Positions 1-7,978 of a stretch of 64,000 nucleotides of DNA are shown piece by piece. The number at the start of each line of letters is the position of its first letter. Within the stretch, counting starts at the first letter, position 1. Under the pieces are notes generated by a model. That model saw only the letters and a list, made by a program, of their open reading frames with translations, was not told where the DNA came from and ran no database searches. Origin of the DNA: CAVQBP01 sp963710745 (GTDB lineage Bacteria; Bacteroidota; Ignavibacteria; Ignavibacteriales; Ignavibacteriaceae); NCBI GenBank assembly GCA_963710745.1, contig CAVQBP010000002.1, positions 301,347-365,346 on the forward strand, given 5' to 3'. The position numbers were made by a program, and so were the translations under genes.

Positions 1-352
1 TGTTATGCTCTTCTTCATCAGGTGAATCAAGAGAGAAATGTAAAAGATTTATTTTACCTGCTAATCTTTCAGCAAATTTTGGATAAAGCAAAGCGTTGGT
101 AGTAATGCTTGTCTGCATATTGAAGCTTTTAGCATACTCAGCCATTAAATGTATATCTTTATGCAGAAGAGGTTCTCCGCCGGTAAGATCAATAAACTTA
201 ACACCCAGTTCAGCAAGCTGTTCTATATTTGATTTAAAATCTTCAAGCTTTGCATACGGAGCTGAGTTGAAACTATCGTGGTCAGCAAAATGACAAAATT
301 CGCAGAATGCATTGCAGCGGTATGTTAAATAATAATTACAAAGCAGCAGCAT
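1..352 (-). CDS. Radical SAM protein, N-terminal part (runs off left edge)
   Basis: The reverse strand opens with ATG at 352 and stays open to the window edge, giving about 117 residues. The N-terminus carries a CxxxCxxC cluster (YRCNAFCEFC) that would bind the 4Fe-4S cluster of radical SAM enzymes, followed about 35 residues later by LTGGEPLL, the SAM-binding GGEP motif, and by the strand TTNALLYP. This is the MoaA/NifB-like arrangement. The start ATG shares one base with the TAA stop of the upstream glycosyltransferase gene (TAATG), so the two are probably translationally coupled. The substrate cannot be told because the C-terminal half is missing. Confidence 0.85.
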   Translation of the reverse strand, partial: MLLLCNYYLTYRCNAFCEFCHFADHDSFNSAPYAKLEDFKSNIEQLAELGVKFIDLTGGEPLLHKDIHLMAEYAKSFNMQTSITTNALLYPKFAERLAGKINLLHFSLDSPDEEEHN

Positions 353-1446
353 TAGTATTCCCTCCCCTTCCAGCTGACTTTCTTACCGATAAAAGTGAGA
401 ACAAAAGGAATCATCACTACATAAATTGTATAATAAATCTGCCAGTTAACAAAATATTTCAGGTTCTTTTTTAAGCCTAAGGCACTATGAACAGGATAAA
501 TAAATAGAAAATCAATTAATATTTTAAAGAAGATAAGATAGAGCCAGATAGTTGAAAAGAATACCGGTGTTAAAAGCATGCACAAATTAGTGATAAAGCC
601 GTAAGTCATAATCAGATAACCTGCAAACGGGACTCCCAATCCTCCTACAGACCATCTTTTCTTTTGATGATAAAGTCTTTTCAAATTTTTACATGGCAGA
701 GAAGTTACAAGTGTTTCATTATTTAAAGGATAAATTATTTTATATTTTTTTAATTTATAGATGGCATGCAGAAGATTGAAATCTTCAGTAACACTGAACG
801 GGAGATTTTCGTAGCCGCCGACTTCCAGATAAGCTTTCTTACGGTATGACATATTATTTCCGATGCAGCTGATAGGTTTCCCAAGATTAATTGTTCCTGA
901 TGCAACAATTAATAAATAGATAAAATCAATAGCCTGCATTCCGCTGAATCCGTTATAAGCTTCTTGTGACGTAAATCCATTAACGATTGCAACATCGGGC
1001 TGAAAGTACGATGCTGTTGTGTAAGCCCACATAGGATGTACAGTACAATCGGCATCGGTTGTTAAAATAATTTCTCCATTGGCAACTTCCAAAGCATTAG
1101 CTAAAGCATTGGTTTTCCCTCTTAATTTACCTATCTCTTTCTTTGTAATTATCTTTTTAAACTTTTCTTTTCCGGAAATATAATTATCAATGATCTCCCC
1201 GGTTTTATCGCTGGATTTATCATCTACAATTATTATTTCTAATTTCCCAACCGGATAAACCAGTTCATTAAGAGATTCAAGGCATGTTAAAATATTCTCT
1301 TCTTCATTTCTGGCAGCGACAATTACGGAGACAGACGGCAATTCTTTTTCTTTTAATTTAGGAAAAGATTTTTTTACCCCGATTGAAAATAAAACAGACT
1401 GGATAAAATATCCGCTGAGAAAAATTAAAAATATTATTTCAAACAT
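352..1446 (-). CDS. Membrane-anchored family 2 glycosyltransferase
   Basis: This 364-residue protein has an N-terminal membrane segment (about 3-22), then a GT-A family 2 catalytic domain. Visible motifs are the nucleotide-sugar site DDKSSD (75-80), the metal-binding TTDADC (129-134), TED (220-222) and QKKRW (261-265), the QxxRW motif of processive or polymer-forming GT2 enzymes. The last 90 residues hold two or three membrane helices. It probably transfers a sugar to a lipid or growing polysaccharide at the inner face of the membrane. It overlaps the upstream deacetylase by 13 bp and the downstream radical SAM gene by one base, so the three form one operon. The acceptor is unknown. Confidence 0.85.
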   Translation of the reverse strand: MFEIIFLIFLSGYFIQSVLFSIGVKKSFPKLKEKELPSVSVIVAARNEEENILTCLESLNELVYPVGKLEIIIVDDKSSDKTGEIIDNYISGKEKFKKIITKKEIGKLRGKTNALANALEVANGEIILTTDADCTVHPMWAYTTASYFQPDVAIVNGFTSQEAYNGFSGMQAIDFIYLLIVASGTINLGKPISCIGNNMSYRKKAYLEVGGYENLPFSVTEDFNLLHAIYKLKKYKIIYPLNNETLVTSLPCKNLKRLYHQKKRWSVGGLGVPFAGYLIMTYGFITNLCMLLTPVFFSTIWLYLIFFKILIDFLFIYPVHSALGLKKNLKYFVNWQIYYTIYVVMIPFVLTFIGKKVSWKGREY

Positions 1447-2069
1447 TCGGCAGGTATCCCGATCTCAAACTGTTTTTTACTTACTTCCTCAAACAAAAAA
1501 TCCAAAGCTCTGGTAATTACTTCCTTTGATTTAAGATTGTCATGAAAAACTACAATGGAGTCTTTTTCCAGGTAATTTTTAATAACAAATTTAATAACAT
1601 TAAGATCATTTTTATAATCAAAAGTAAATAACGACCACATAATATTTTTCAAGTCTTTTTCTTTTAATATTCTTGATGTAAGAAAATTAAACCTCCCGAA
1701 AGGAGGTCTGAAATATTTTGGGCTATAATAGTGTTTTTTCTCCAGAATTGAAGATACAGAATCAATTTCTTCATGCAATTTAGCTGCTCCGAGCTTATCA
1801 ATTTTTTTATGGTTATAAGTATGATTACCTATAAGGTGACCTTCGCTTAAAATTAAATCTACTAATGAAGGATTTTTTTTGATATTATTTCCGACACAAA
1901 AGAATATTGCTTTTATGCCGAAAAGGTTTAAGGTATCCAGTATCTTTTCAGTAGTGTCAATATTTGGTCCGTCATCAAAAGTGAGTAGGATTTTGTTATT
2001 TGCACTATTCCACTGAAAATCGTTAAAGATTTTTTTTACTAAAACCGGCGGATTATATAAATACTTCAC
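1434..2069 (-). CDS. Polysaccharide deacetylase (NodB-type)
   Basis: The 211-residue protein is little more than one NodB homology domain (carbohydrate esterase 4). It shows LTFDDGP at 29-35 with the catalytic and metal aspartates (32, 33), the metal-binding HTYNH at 83-87, RPPFGRFN and the late VVFHD motif, so the metal triad and active site look intact. The family removes N-acetyl groups from GlcNAc-containing polymers or glycolipids. No signal peptide is seen, which is unusual for enzymes acting on surface polymers and suggests a cytoplasmic or membrane-face substrate made by the partner glycosyltransferase. It is the first gene of the deacetylase/glycosyltransferase/radical SAM operon. 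Confidence 0.85.
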   Translation of the reverse strand: MKYLYNPPVLVKKIFNDFQWNSANNKILLTFDDGPNIDTTEKILDTLNLFGIKAIFFCVGNNIKKNPSLVDLILSEGHLIGNHTYNHKKIDKLGAAKLHEEIDSVSSILEKKHYYSPKYFRPPFGRFNFLTSRILKEKDLKNIMWSLFTFDYKNDLNVIKFVIKNYLEKDSIVVFHDNLKSKEVITRALDFLFEEVSKKQFEIGIPAECLK

Positions 2070-2294
2070 TTAAGTTAATCTTTAATTACTATAAAAGCTG
2101 CAAACAATACTGATTTTAAAGTTTGAATTTAGATATGATAATCTTAAATATCAAAGAGAATGTGAGATTAACTCAGGTAAAATGTTGGGATATAGGAATA
2201 GTAAAATCCGGTATGTTTTAATCATCTCCCGTTCAAGGGTGACCAAAAAATATATTGTCAAGTAAATATTTTAAATGTTCAATTTTATTTACTA

Positions 2295-3635
2295 TCAAAT
2301 ATTCATTTTTGTACCGGTTCCGGAAGCCAGCCTTCCTGCTTCAGCTTCTGCTCTGCTTAGTTCAAGTCCATGACCTTGCGGACCTGTTTCTGCTTTTCTT
2401 AATAAGTACGCAAAAATAAGTCCTAAAATTCCGAGAATTGAAAATATCCACATGCCCAGATCATATCCGCCCGGATTGGCTGCACTAGCACCTCTATAAT
2501 CATTTGCAGCGCCGATTATAAGCGGGAAAATCATCATGCCGATTTGCTGAATTAAAGTCATTAATGCGTATGCCGATCCCAGCCGTTTAGCTTTCACAAT
2601 ATATGCAACAGACGGCCACATTACTGCCGGAATTAACGAAAATGCAATCCCCATCATAATTACAGGGACATAAAGAGTTATGTTACTGTAGGCCATCAGA
2701 AGATAAACAGGTAAAAGCAGAATTGAACCAACAGTCATCAGCAAAGCACGTCGCCCGATAAAGTCAACCAACAGCCCGATAAGAGGAGTTGCAATCATGG
2801 CGGACAAAGGCAAATTAGATATCATCCACCCTGCTGTTTCACGGGTTACATGATGAGTTTCCATAAAGAACTTAACTGCAAAGGTCCTGAAGGGAAATAT
2901 TGCCGAATAAAATGTAACGCATAACAATGTGATATACCAAAAGGACTTATTAAATTTAAACATTGATTTGATATTTAATTTATCTGTCTCTCCCCCGCCT
3001 CCTAACTTAAATTTCTTTTCGCCTGAAGTTTCCACTAAATAATAACCAAGAATTCCTATTAGAGAAAGAATTCCTATAAATGCAGCCAAGTATAAAGGGG
3101 CAGAAAAACCCCCGCCGTATAATCCGGGGAAAATTGACGGGGAATTATCCACAGCCACTGTTCCGCTGCGTGCAAAGAATAAATTCAATCCCATTGCAAA
3201 ACTTAATTCTTTCCCATTATACCATTTTGCAATAGCAACTGTAACAGCAACAATTAAAGGTTCTGACCCGATTCCCAGCAAAAACCTTCCGGCAAGCATT
3301 ATATACAGGTTTGATGAAACGGCTGTTAGAAAACCTGCGACCGTACATATTGATGCAAAAATAATTGCTGATTTTTTTGTACCCCACTTATCAACTAAAA
3401 TACCTCCGAATACCAAAACAATAATAGCAGCTAAACTGTAATATGAATAGAACTGACCTATCTGAAGATCTGTAAAATTAAGCGAAGCTTTTAATTGATC
3501 AGCAACCAGGGAGATTGAATCATATACATAATAATTGCCGAACATGGCAATACTTACTAAAAGAAGAACCATCCACCTGTAAAAAGGAGTCGGTTCTTTT
3601 TTATCAATTGGTAAAGCAGGATTAATAATTGGCAT
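2295..3635 (-). CDS. MFS transporter, MFSD1-like
   Basis: A 446-residue protein with about 12 hydrophobic helices and a cytoplasmic loop near residues 205-225, the usual major facilitator layout. The loop between helices 2 and 3 has GGILVDKWGTKKS, the MFS signature. The stretch GRFLLGIGSEPLIVA, followed by KWYNGKELSFAMGLNL, resembles the MFSD1 branch, whose animal members carry dipeptides; that substrate is only a guess here. It stands alone, with 225 bp to the deacetylase operon downstream and about 100 bp upstream. The C-terminal tail (about 420-446) is polar. Confidence 0.8.
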   Translation of the reverse strand: MPIINPALPIDKKEPTPFYRWMVLLLVSIAMFGNYYVYDSISLVADQLKASLNFTDLQIGQFYSYYSLAAIIVLVFGGILVDKWGTKKSAIIFASICTVAGFLTAVSSNLYIMLAGRFLLGIGSEPLIVAVTVAIAKWYNGKELSFAMGLNLFFARSGTVAVDNSPSIFPGLYGGGFSAPLYLAAFIGILSLIGILGYYLVETSGEKKFKLGGGGETDKLNIKSMFKFNKSFWYITLLCVTFYSAIFPFRTFAVKFFMETHHVTRETAGWMISNLPLSAMIATPLIGLLVDFIGRRALLMTVGSILLLPVYLLMAYSNITLYVPVIMMGIAFSLIPAVMWPSVAYIVKAKRLGSAYALMTLIQQIGMMIFPLIIGAANDYRGASAANPGGYDLGMWIFSILGILGLIFAYLLRKAETGPQGHGLELSRAEAEAGRLASGTGTKMNI

Positions 3636-3741
3636 TTTCTTTTTAAATTAAAATAGCTGGAATTATAATTTTATTTCTAATATGATTTGATTACAGTAAA
3701 AGTATTTAAAATTCTGTTTACACAGATTTATAGAATAACTT

Positions 3742-4077
3742 CTAAGATTCGCTGCTTATTATCTTTCCATCAACTACAGGGGTAACACAAATCAACGGTT
3801 TTTCGGGAACCTTAAAGTTTGAAAAGATCTCCTCAAATAGTTCAAATTGTCTTCCTCTATCTTCTAGACGAGCAAATTTTCTGTATTTCATATATCTTCC
3901 CATCCTGTCGGCGGGTGCACTGAAATGATATGCATGGTTAAAATCCTGTACAGCTTTGCTTTTCAAAAATTTAATTTTATTATCATCTCCGCCTTCCATT
4001 TCATAAGCTATAGCTCTGAATTCTTCCACATATCCGTTATTAATAATTAAATAGATATTTAAAATTACTTCGTTCAT
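3742..4077 (-). CDS. Small hypothetical protein
   Basis: A 111-residue soluble protein with no signal peptide or membrane segment, rich in aromatic and charged residues (FNHAYHFSAPADRMGRYMKY). I do not recognise a family. It starts 4 bases inside the end of the upstream small lipoprotein gene (4074-4077, ATGA-type overlap), so the two are very probably cotranscribed and coupled. Overlap, length and coding character support a real gene; the function is unknown. Confidence 0.6.
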   Translation of the reverse strand: MNEVILNIYLIINNGYVEEFRAIAYEMEGGDDNKIKFLKSKAVQDFNHAYHFSAPADRMGRYMKYRKFARLEDRGRQFELFEEIFSNFKVPEKPLICVTPVVDGKIISSES

Positions 4078-4373
4078 ATTTTCCTGATTGAAATTATCTC
4101 AATAACTTCTCCCCATTGATGAATATTGCTTCCTCTCTTTTTCAAGGAATAAACAAATTTTACTCTTAATCCATCTTTTTTGAATTCATCTTTTAAGTTT
4201 ACCGGATCCAATTTCTGTCCATTATCACTCACAATACCGTAGAATCCCCCCTCAAGATTAACATATTTAATAGTTCCTATATCCTCAAGACTTGCTTTTA
4301 TGCACCCGTTAAATATTAATAATATTAAAGCAATACTAAATAATATTTCTACCAACCCATGTTTTCTTTTCAT
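4074..4373 (-). CDS. Small putative lipoprotein
   Basis: 99 residues. The N-terminus is basic (MKRKHG), followed by a hydrophobic core and LIFNGC with cysteine at 24, a plausible lipoprotein signal. The mature part of about 75 residues has the pattern GGFYGIVSDNGQKLDP...DEFKKDGLRVKFVYSL...WGEVIEIISI. I recall this from small stand-alone beta-rich (possibly OB-like) lipoproteins of unknown function in archaea and bacteria. It is coupled to the downstream 111-residue gene. Confidence 0.6.
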   Translation of the reverse strand: MKRKHGLVEILFSIALILLIFNGCIKASLEDIGTIKYVNLEGGFYGIVSDNGQKLDPVNLKDEFKKDGLRVKFVYSLKKRGSNIHQWGEVIEIISIRKI

Positions 4374-4502
4374 TTCTTCTCCGCCTGACTTAGCTTATGA
4401 ATTTCGGGATAAATTATCTTCAACCAATATAAAAACAATTTTTAATATAGAGGATGCAAAATATGCATCCTCTGCAACTGTTAATCAGAAAGTCCCCATT
4501 CT

Positions 4503-5894
4503 TTAAGCTTTCGGCCCGATCATTTTTTCAGGCTTAACAATTTCATCAAATTTTTCTACAGATAAAATTTCAAGTTCAACTGCAGCTTCCTTTAATGTTT
4601 TATTTTCCTTATGCGCTTTCTTTGCAATCTTGGCGGCATTATCATAACCAATGTGAGGATTTAATGCAGTAACCAGCATAAGCGAATCATTAAGATGCTT
4701 GCTTATATTTCTATCATTGGGAATGATTCCAGCCACACAATTATCAGTGAAGCTCTCACATGCATCGGAAATTAATCTGATAGATTGAAGGACATTATAT
4801 ATAATCACCGGTTTGAAAACATTCAATTCAAAATTTCCGCTGGCACCGGCAAAGTTAACTGTAGTATCATTGCCGAATACCTGGACACAAACCATTGTCA
4901 TCGCTTCACTCTGAGTAGGGTTAACCTTTCCCGGCATTATAGAACTCCCGGGTTCGTTTTCAGGCAGAAGGAGTTCACCAATACCGGCTCTTGGTCCTGA
5001 ACCTAACCACCTTACATCGTTGGCAATCTTCATTAATGAAGCTGCTATTGTTTTGAGCACACCGCTTAGTTCAACCAAAGCATCATGAGCTGCTAATGCT
5101 TCAAATTTATTTCTGGCCGACATAAACGGTTTGCCTGTTAATTCAGCAATTTTTTCTGCTGCTTTAATTGCAAATTCGGGATGAGTATTTAATCCTGTGC
5201 CAACCGCAGTTCCACCTAATGCCAGTTCATATAGTCTGGGCAGACAATCATTTATTCTTTCCAGACTATTTGTTAACTGCTGCACATATCCCGAAAATTC
5301 CTGCCCTAAAGTTAAGGGAGTGGCATCCATCAGGTGAGTTCTGCCAATTTTAATAATATCTTTAAATTCGTCCGATTTTTCTTTTAATGAATCTTTTAAT
5401 TTTGTAATCATCGGGATTAGTCTTCTATGGATTTCTTCTACGGCGGCAATATGCATTGCTGTTGGGAAAGTATCATTTGATGATTGAGCTTTATTCACAT
5501 CATCATTCGGATGAATTGGTTTTTTACTTCCAATCTGTCCCCCGGCCAATTCGATTGCACGGTTAGAAATAACCTCATTTGCATTCATATTTGTTTGAGT
5601 ACCGCTTCCCGTTTGCCATACAACCAGGGGGAAATGATCATCCAGTTTCCCTTCAATTACTTCATCCGCAGCTTTAACAATCAGATCAGCTTTTTCTGCA
5701 GGCAGAATACCAAGTCCCTTATTTGTGATAGCAGCGGCTTTTTTCAAAATGCCAAGTGCTCTGATTAACTCTCTTGGAAATCTTTCGCCGCCGATTTTAA
5801 AATTCATCAGCGAACGTGCGGTTTGGGCACCATAATATTTATCGGAAGGAACCTTAACTCCCCCCATACTATCGGTTTCAACTCTAAATTCCAT
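4503..5894 (-). CDS. fumC: Class II fumarate hydratase
   Basis: A 463-residue enzyme of the fumarase/aspartase superfamily that interconverts fumarate and L-malate in the TCA cycle. The N-terminal region has TDSMGGVKVP, then SGSGTQTNMNANEVISNRA and the substrate-binding HPNDDVNKAQSSND. The family signature GSSIMPGKVNP is complete and lies at about 318-328. Length and motifs match oxygen-stable class II fumarases rather than aspartate ammonia-lyase, though the two are close relatives. A Shine-Dalgarno-like GAAGG lies about 8 bases before the ATG. It is a single-gene unit divergent from the 6114 gene. Confidence 0.93.
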   Translation of the reverse strand: MEFRVETDSMGGVKVPSDKYYGAQTARSLMNFKIGGERFPRELIRALGILKKAAAITNKGLGILPAEKADLIVKAADEVIEGKLDDHFPLVVWQTGSGTQTNMNANEVISNRAIELAGGQIGSKKPIHPNDDVNKAQSSNDTFPTAMHIAAVEEIHRRLIPMITKLKDSLKEKSDEFKDIIKIGRTHLMDATPLTLGQEFSGYVQQLTNSLERINDCLPRLYELALGGTAVGTGLNTHPEFAIKAAEKIAELTGKPFMSARNKFEALAAHDALVELSGVLKTIAASLMKIANDVRWLGSGPRAGIGELLLPENEPGSSIMPGKVNPTQSEAMTMVCVQVFGNDTTVNFAGASGNFELNVFKPVIIYNVLQSIRLISDACESFTDNCVAGIIPNDRNISKHLNDSLMLVTALNPHIGYDNAAKIAKKAHKENKTLKEAAVELEILSVEKFDEIVKPEKMIGPKA

Positions 5895-6113
5895 TATATA
5901 CCTTCAGATTTATTTTTATTTATTACTAAATTTAATAAAAAATTAATCGATAATTAATAAAGAGTTTAAATGAAACATTTTTATTTGTGATACATCTAAA
6001 CATGAAAAAGGAAGAGAGGAAGATTAAACGAAATAATTAATGAGTTTGTAAATCTCTTTTTTTTTTGTAGTTTAGAAATAATTGTTAAAAATCTAAATCC
6101 AGAAGAAACAACT

Positions 6114-6530
6114 ATGGAAATACCTATTAAAGATAAAAGTAATTACTTAAAAGGATTACTTATAGTAGCTAAAAAGGATAAACAGTTAGCTGATTCGGAA
6201 AAAAGAATAATAAGAGGTATTGGTGAAAAACTAGGATTTGCTTCCGATTTTTATGAAGATGTTTTAAAAGACCTGTTGTCGAACGAATACATACTAGAAG
6301 ATCCGATAAAGTTTTCTAATATGAAAATTGCCAAATCATTTATTGATGACGGACTTAAACTAGCCTATTCAGATAATAAAATTTCTGATGTTGAAATCGG
6401 CTGGCTTAGTGAGACCGCCAGGCATAATGATATTGATACTGCATGGTTTAATGATAAGCTTGAGTATTATAAAAATAGTAAAGCTTCATTCTCTATGTCC
6501 GATTTCGCTCTTTATTCAATAATCGGATGA
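6114..6530 (+). CDS. TerB-like helical protein
   Basis: A 138-residue, mostly helical acidic protein without a signal peptide. The repeated pattern, KKDKQLADSEKRIIRGIGEKLGF and later AYSDNKISDVEIGWLSETA, resembles the TerB / tellurite-resistance-like fold, in which two helical repeats each carry an acidic turn (D-x-x-(I/L)-x-x-x-E). Members are cytoplasmic and of poorly known role. It is transcribed alone, with over 300 bp before the next gene. The family call rests on the pattern only. Confidence 0.5.
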   Translation: MEIPIKDKSNYLKGLLIVAKKDKQLADSEKRIIRGIGEKLGFASDFYEDVLKDLLSNEYILEDPIKFSNMKIAKSFIDDGLKLAYSDNKISDVEIGWLSETARHNDIDTAWFNDKLEYYKNSKASFSMSDFALYSIIG

Positions 6531-6854
6531 GTTTCTACATTTGCTTTAACGAATAGTTTACCTATCCTGCATCATACCGAAAGTATTCAGGGGCATGATT
6601 AATAATTCCCATTTACTAATCTGCCGTTGGCTATGCGTAATAACATCTGACTTTATTTTTACACATTTCATTTAACATTTAATATGCGGCTTAATTCTTT
6701 TAACATCCAACATCACCTTTTATCAGAAAGAATTTCACCGGACAGTTTCCCATTATCCATTATACATCTTCCCTCTTCCAAGCTTTTGTTCTTTGTCAGC
6801 CTTATATATAATTTAGCTATTATTTTTATTCATTTTTTTGTACAGGAAATAATA
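6531..6854. other. Intergenic region upstream of tdh, no gene seen
   Basis: No convincing gene. The tdh reading frame stays open leftwards to 6684, but that extension encodes a low-complexity hydrophobic stretch not found in threonine dehydrogenases and lacks a ribosome site, so I treat it as leader DNA. A plausible AT-rich promoter area is 6786-6830 (TTGTTCTTTG ... TATATAAT). Confidence 0.4.
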
Positions 6855-7889
6855 ATGGAAACAATGAAAGCGCTGGTAAAAAAATATTCAAAACCGGGAT
6901 TGTGGTTAGATGAGGTTCCGGTTCCCGAAATAGGAATAAATGATGTTCTGATAAAAATACAAAAAACTTCAATATGCGGTACGGATATTCATATTTACAA
7001 CTGGGATGAATGGGCAAAAAAAACTATCCCGGTTCCAATGGTAACCGGTCACGAATATGTCGGTACAGTAGAAGCAATCGGCAGCAACGTACATGATGTA
7101 AGAATCGGTGAACTTGTAAGCGGAGAAGGGCATATCGTGTGCGGCCGGTGCAGAAACTGCAGAGCCGGACGACGGCATCTCTGCCGGAAGGCACGGGGAG
7201 TCGGTGTTAACCGTCCCGGCTGTTTTGCAGAATATTTGTCAATACCTGTATCAAATGTTTGGCATTGCGATCCTTCCATATCTACCGATCTCTTTTCTAT
7301 TTTTGATCCGTTCGGCAACGCAACACATACAGCTCTTTCATTTGATGTTTTAGGGGAAGATGTTCTGGTTACAGGTGCCGGACCTATCGGCATAATGGCT
7401 GCTGCAATAGCAAAACATGCCGGAGCAAGGTATGTTGTAATTACAGATCTTAATGAATACCGGCTGGAGCTGGCAAAAAAGATCGGTGTAACAAGAGCAG
7501 TTAATATCAATAAAGAAGATTTAACTTCTGTAATGAATGAACTCGGTATGCAGGAAGGTTTTGATGTAGGTCTTGAAATGTCTGGGAATATAAATGCACT
7601 CGAATCAATGATTTCAAATATGTGTCACGGAGGAAAAATAGCACTGCTTGGAATTCTCCCCTCACATGCTGCAATAAACTGGGAGACAGTTGTTTTTAAC
7701 GGTTTAACAATTAAAGGGATATATGGAAGAGAAATGTTCGAGACCTGGTACAAGATGACGGTAATGCTTCAAACAGGATTAGACATTTCACCGGTAATCA
7801 CCAATCATTTTCCTTATGAAAATTTTGAAGAAGGATTTGAATTGATGAAATCAGGTAATTCCGGGAAAATAATTTTAAACTGGTCATAA
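6855..7889 (+). CDS. tdh: L-threonine 3-dehydrogenase
   Basis: A zinc-dependent medium-chain alcohol dehydrogenase that oxidises L-threonine to 2-amino-3-ketobutyrate with NAD+. I place the start at ATG 6855, preceded by AGGA with 7-8 bases spacing, giving 344 residues, the usual Tdh length. Catalytic zinc ligands C41 (SICGTDIHI) and H66-E67 (TGHE) and the structural-zinc cysteines C96, C99, C102 and C110 are present. The Rossmann motif is GAGPIGIM. The product is cleaved by Kbl, encoded two genes downstream, giving glycine and acetyl-CoA. In other genomes tdh and kbl are usually adjacent; here a subtilase lies between them. Confidence 0.92.
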   Translation: METMKALVKKYSKPGLWLDEVPVPEIGINDVLIKIQKTSICGTDIHIYNWDEWAKKTIPVPMVTGHEYVGTVEAIGSNVHDVRIGELVSGEGHIVCGRCRNCRAGRRHLCRKARGVGVNRPGCFAEYLSIPVSNVWHCDPSISTDLFSIFDPFGNATHTALSFDVLGEDVLVTGAGPIGIMAAAIAKHAGARYVVITDLNEYRLELAKKIGVTRAVNINKEDLTSVMNELGMQEGFDVGLEMSGNINALESMISNMCHGGKIALLGILPSHAAINWETVVFNGLTIKGIYGREMFETWYKMTVMLQTGLDISPVITNHFPYENFEEGFELMKSGNSGKIILNWS

Positions 7890-7978
7890 ACCTGCTGATC
7901 ATTTTTAATTAATCTTATCATTATAATTTTTTATGTAATTATTGATGTTCTTAAAATTTAATTTATCGGGGTTTCAAA

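Noticed and set aside
7049..7510. Open frame of 153 codons on the reverse strand
   Set aside because: It lies wholly antisense to tdh, whose zinc motifs are intact; it has no family features.
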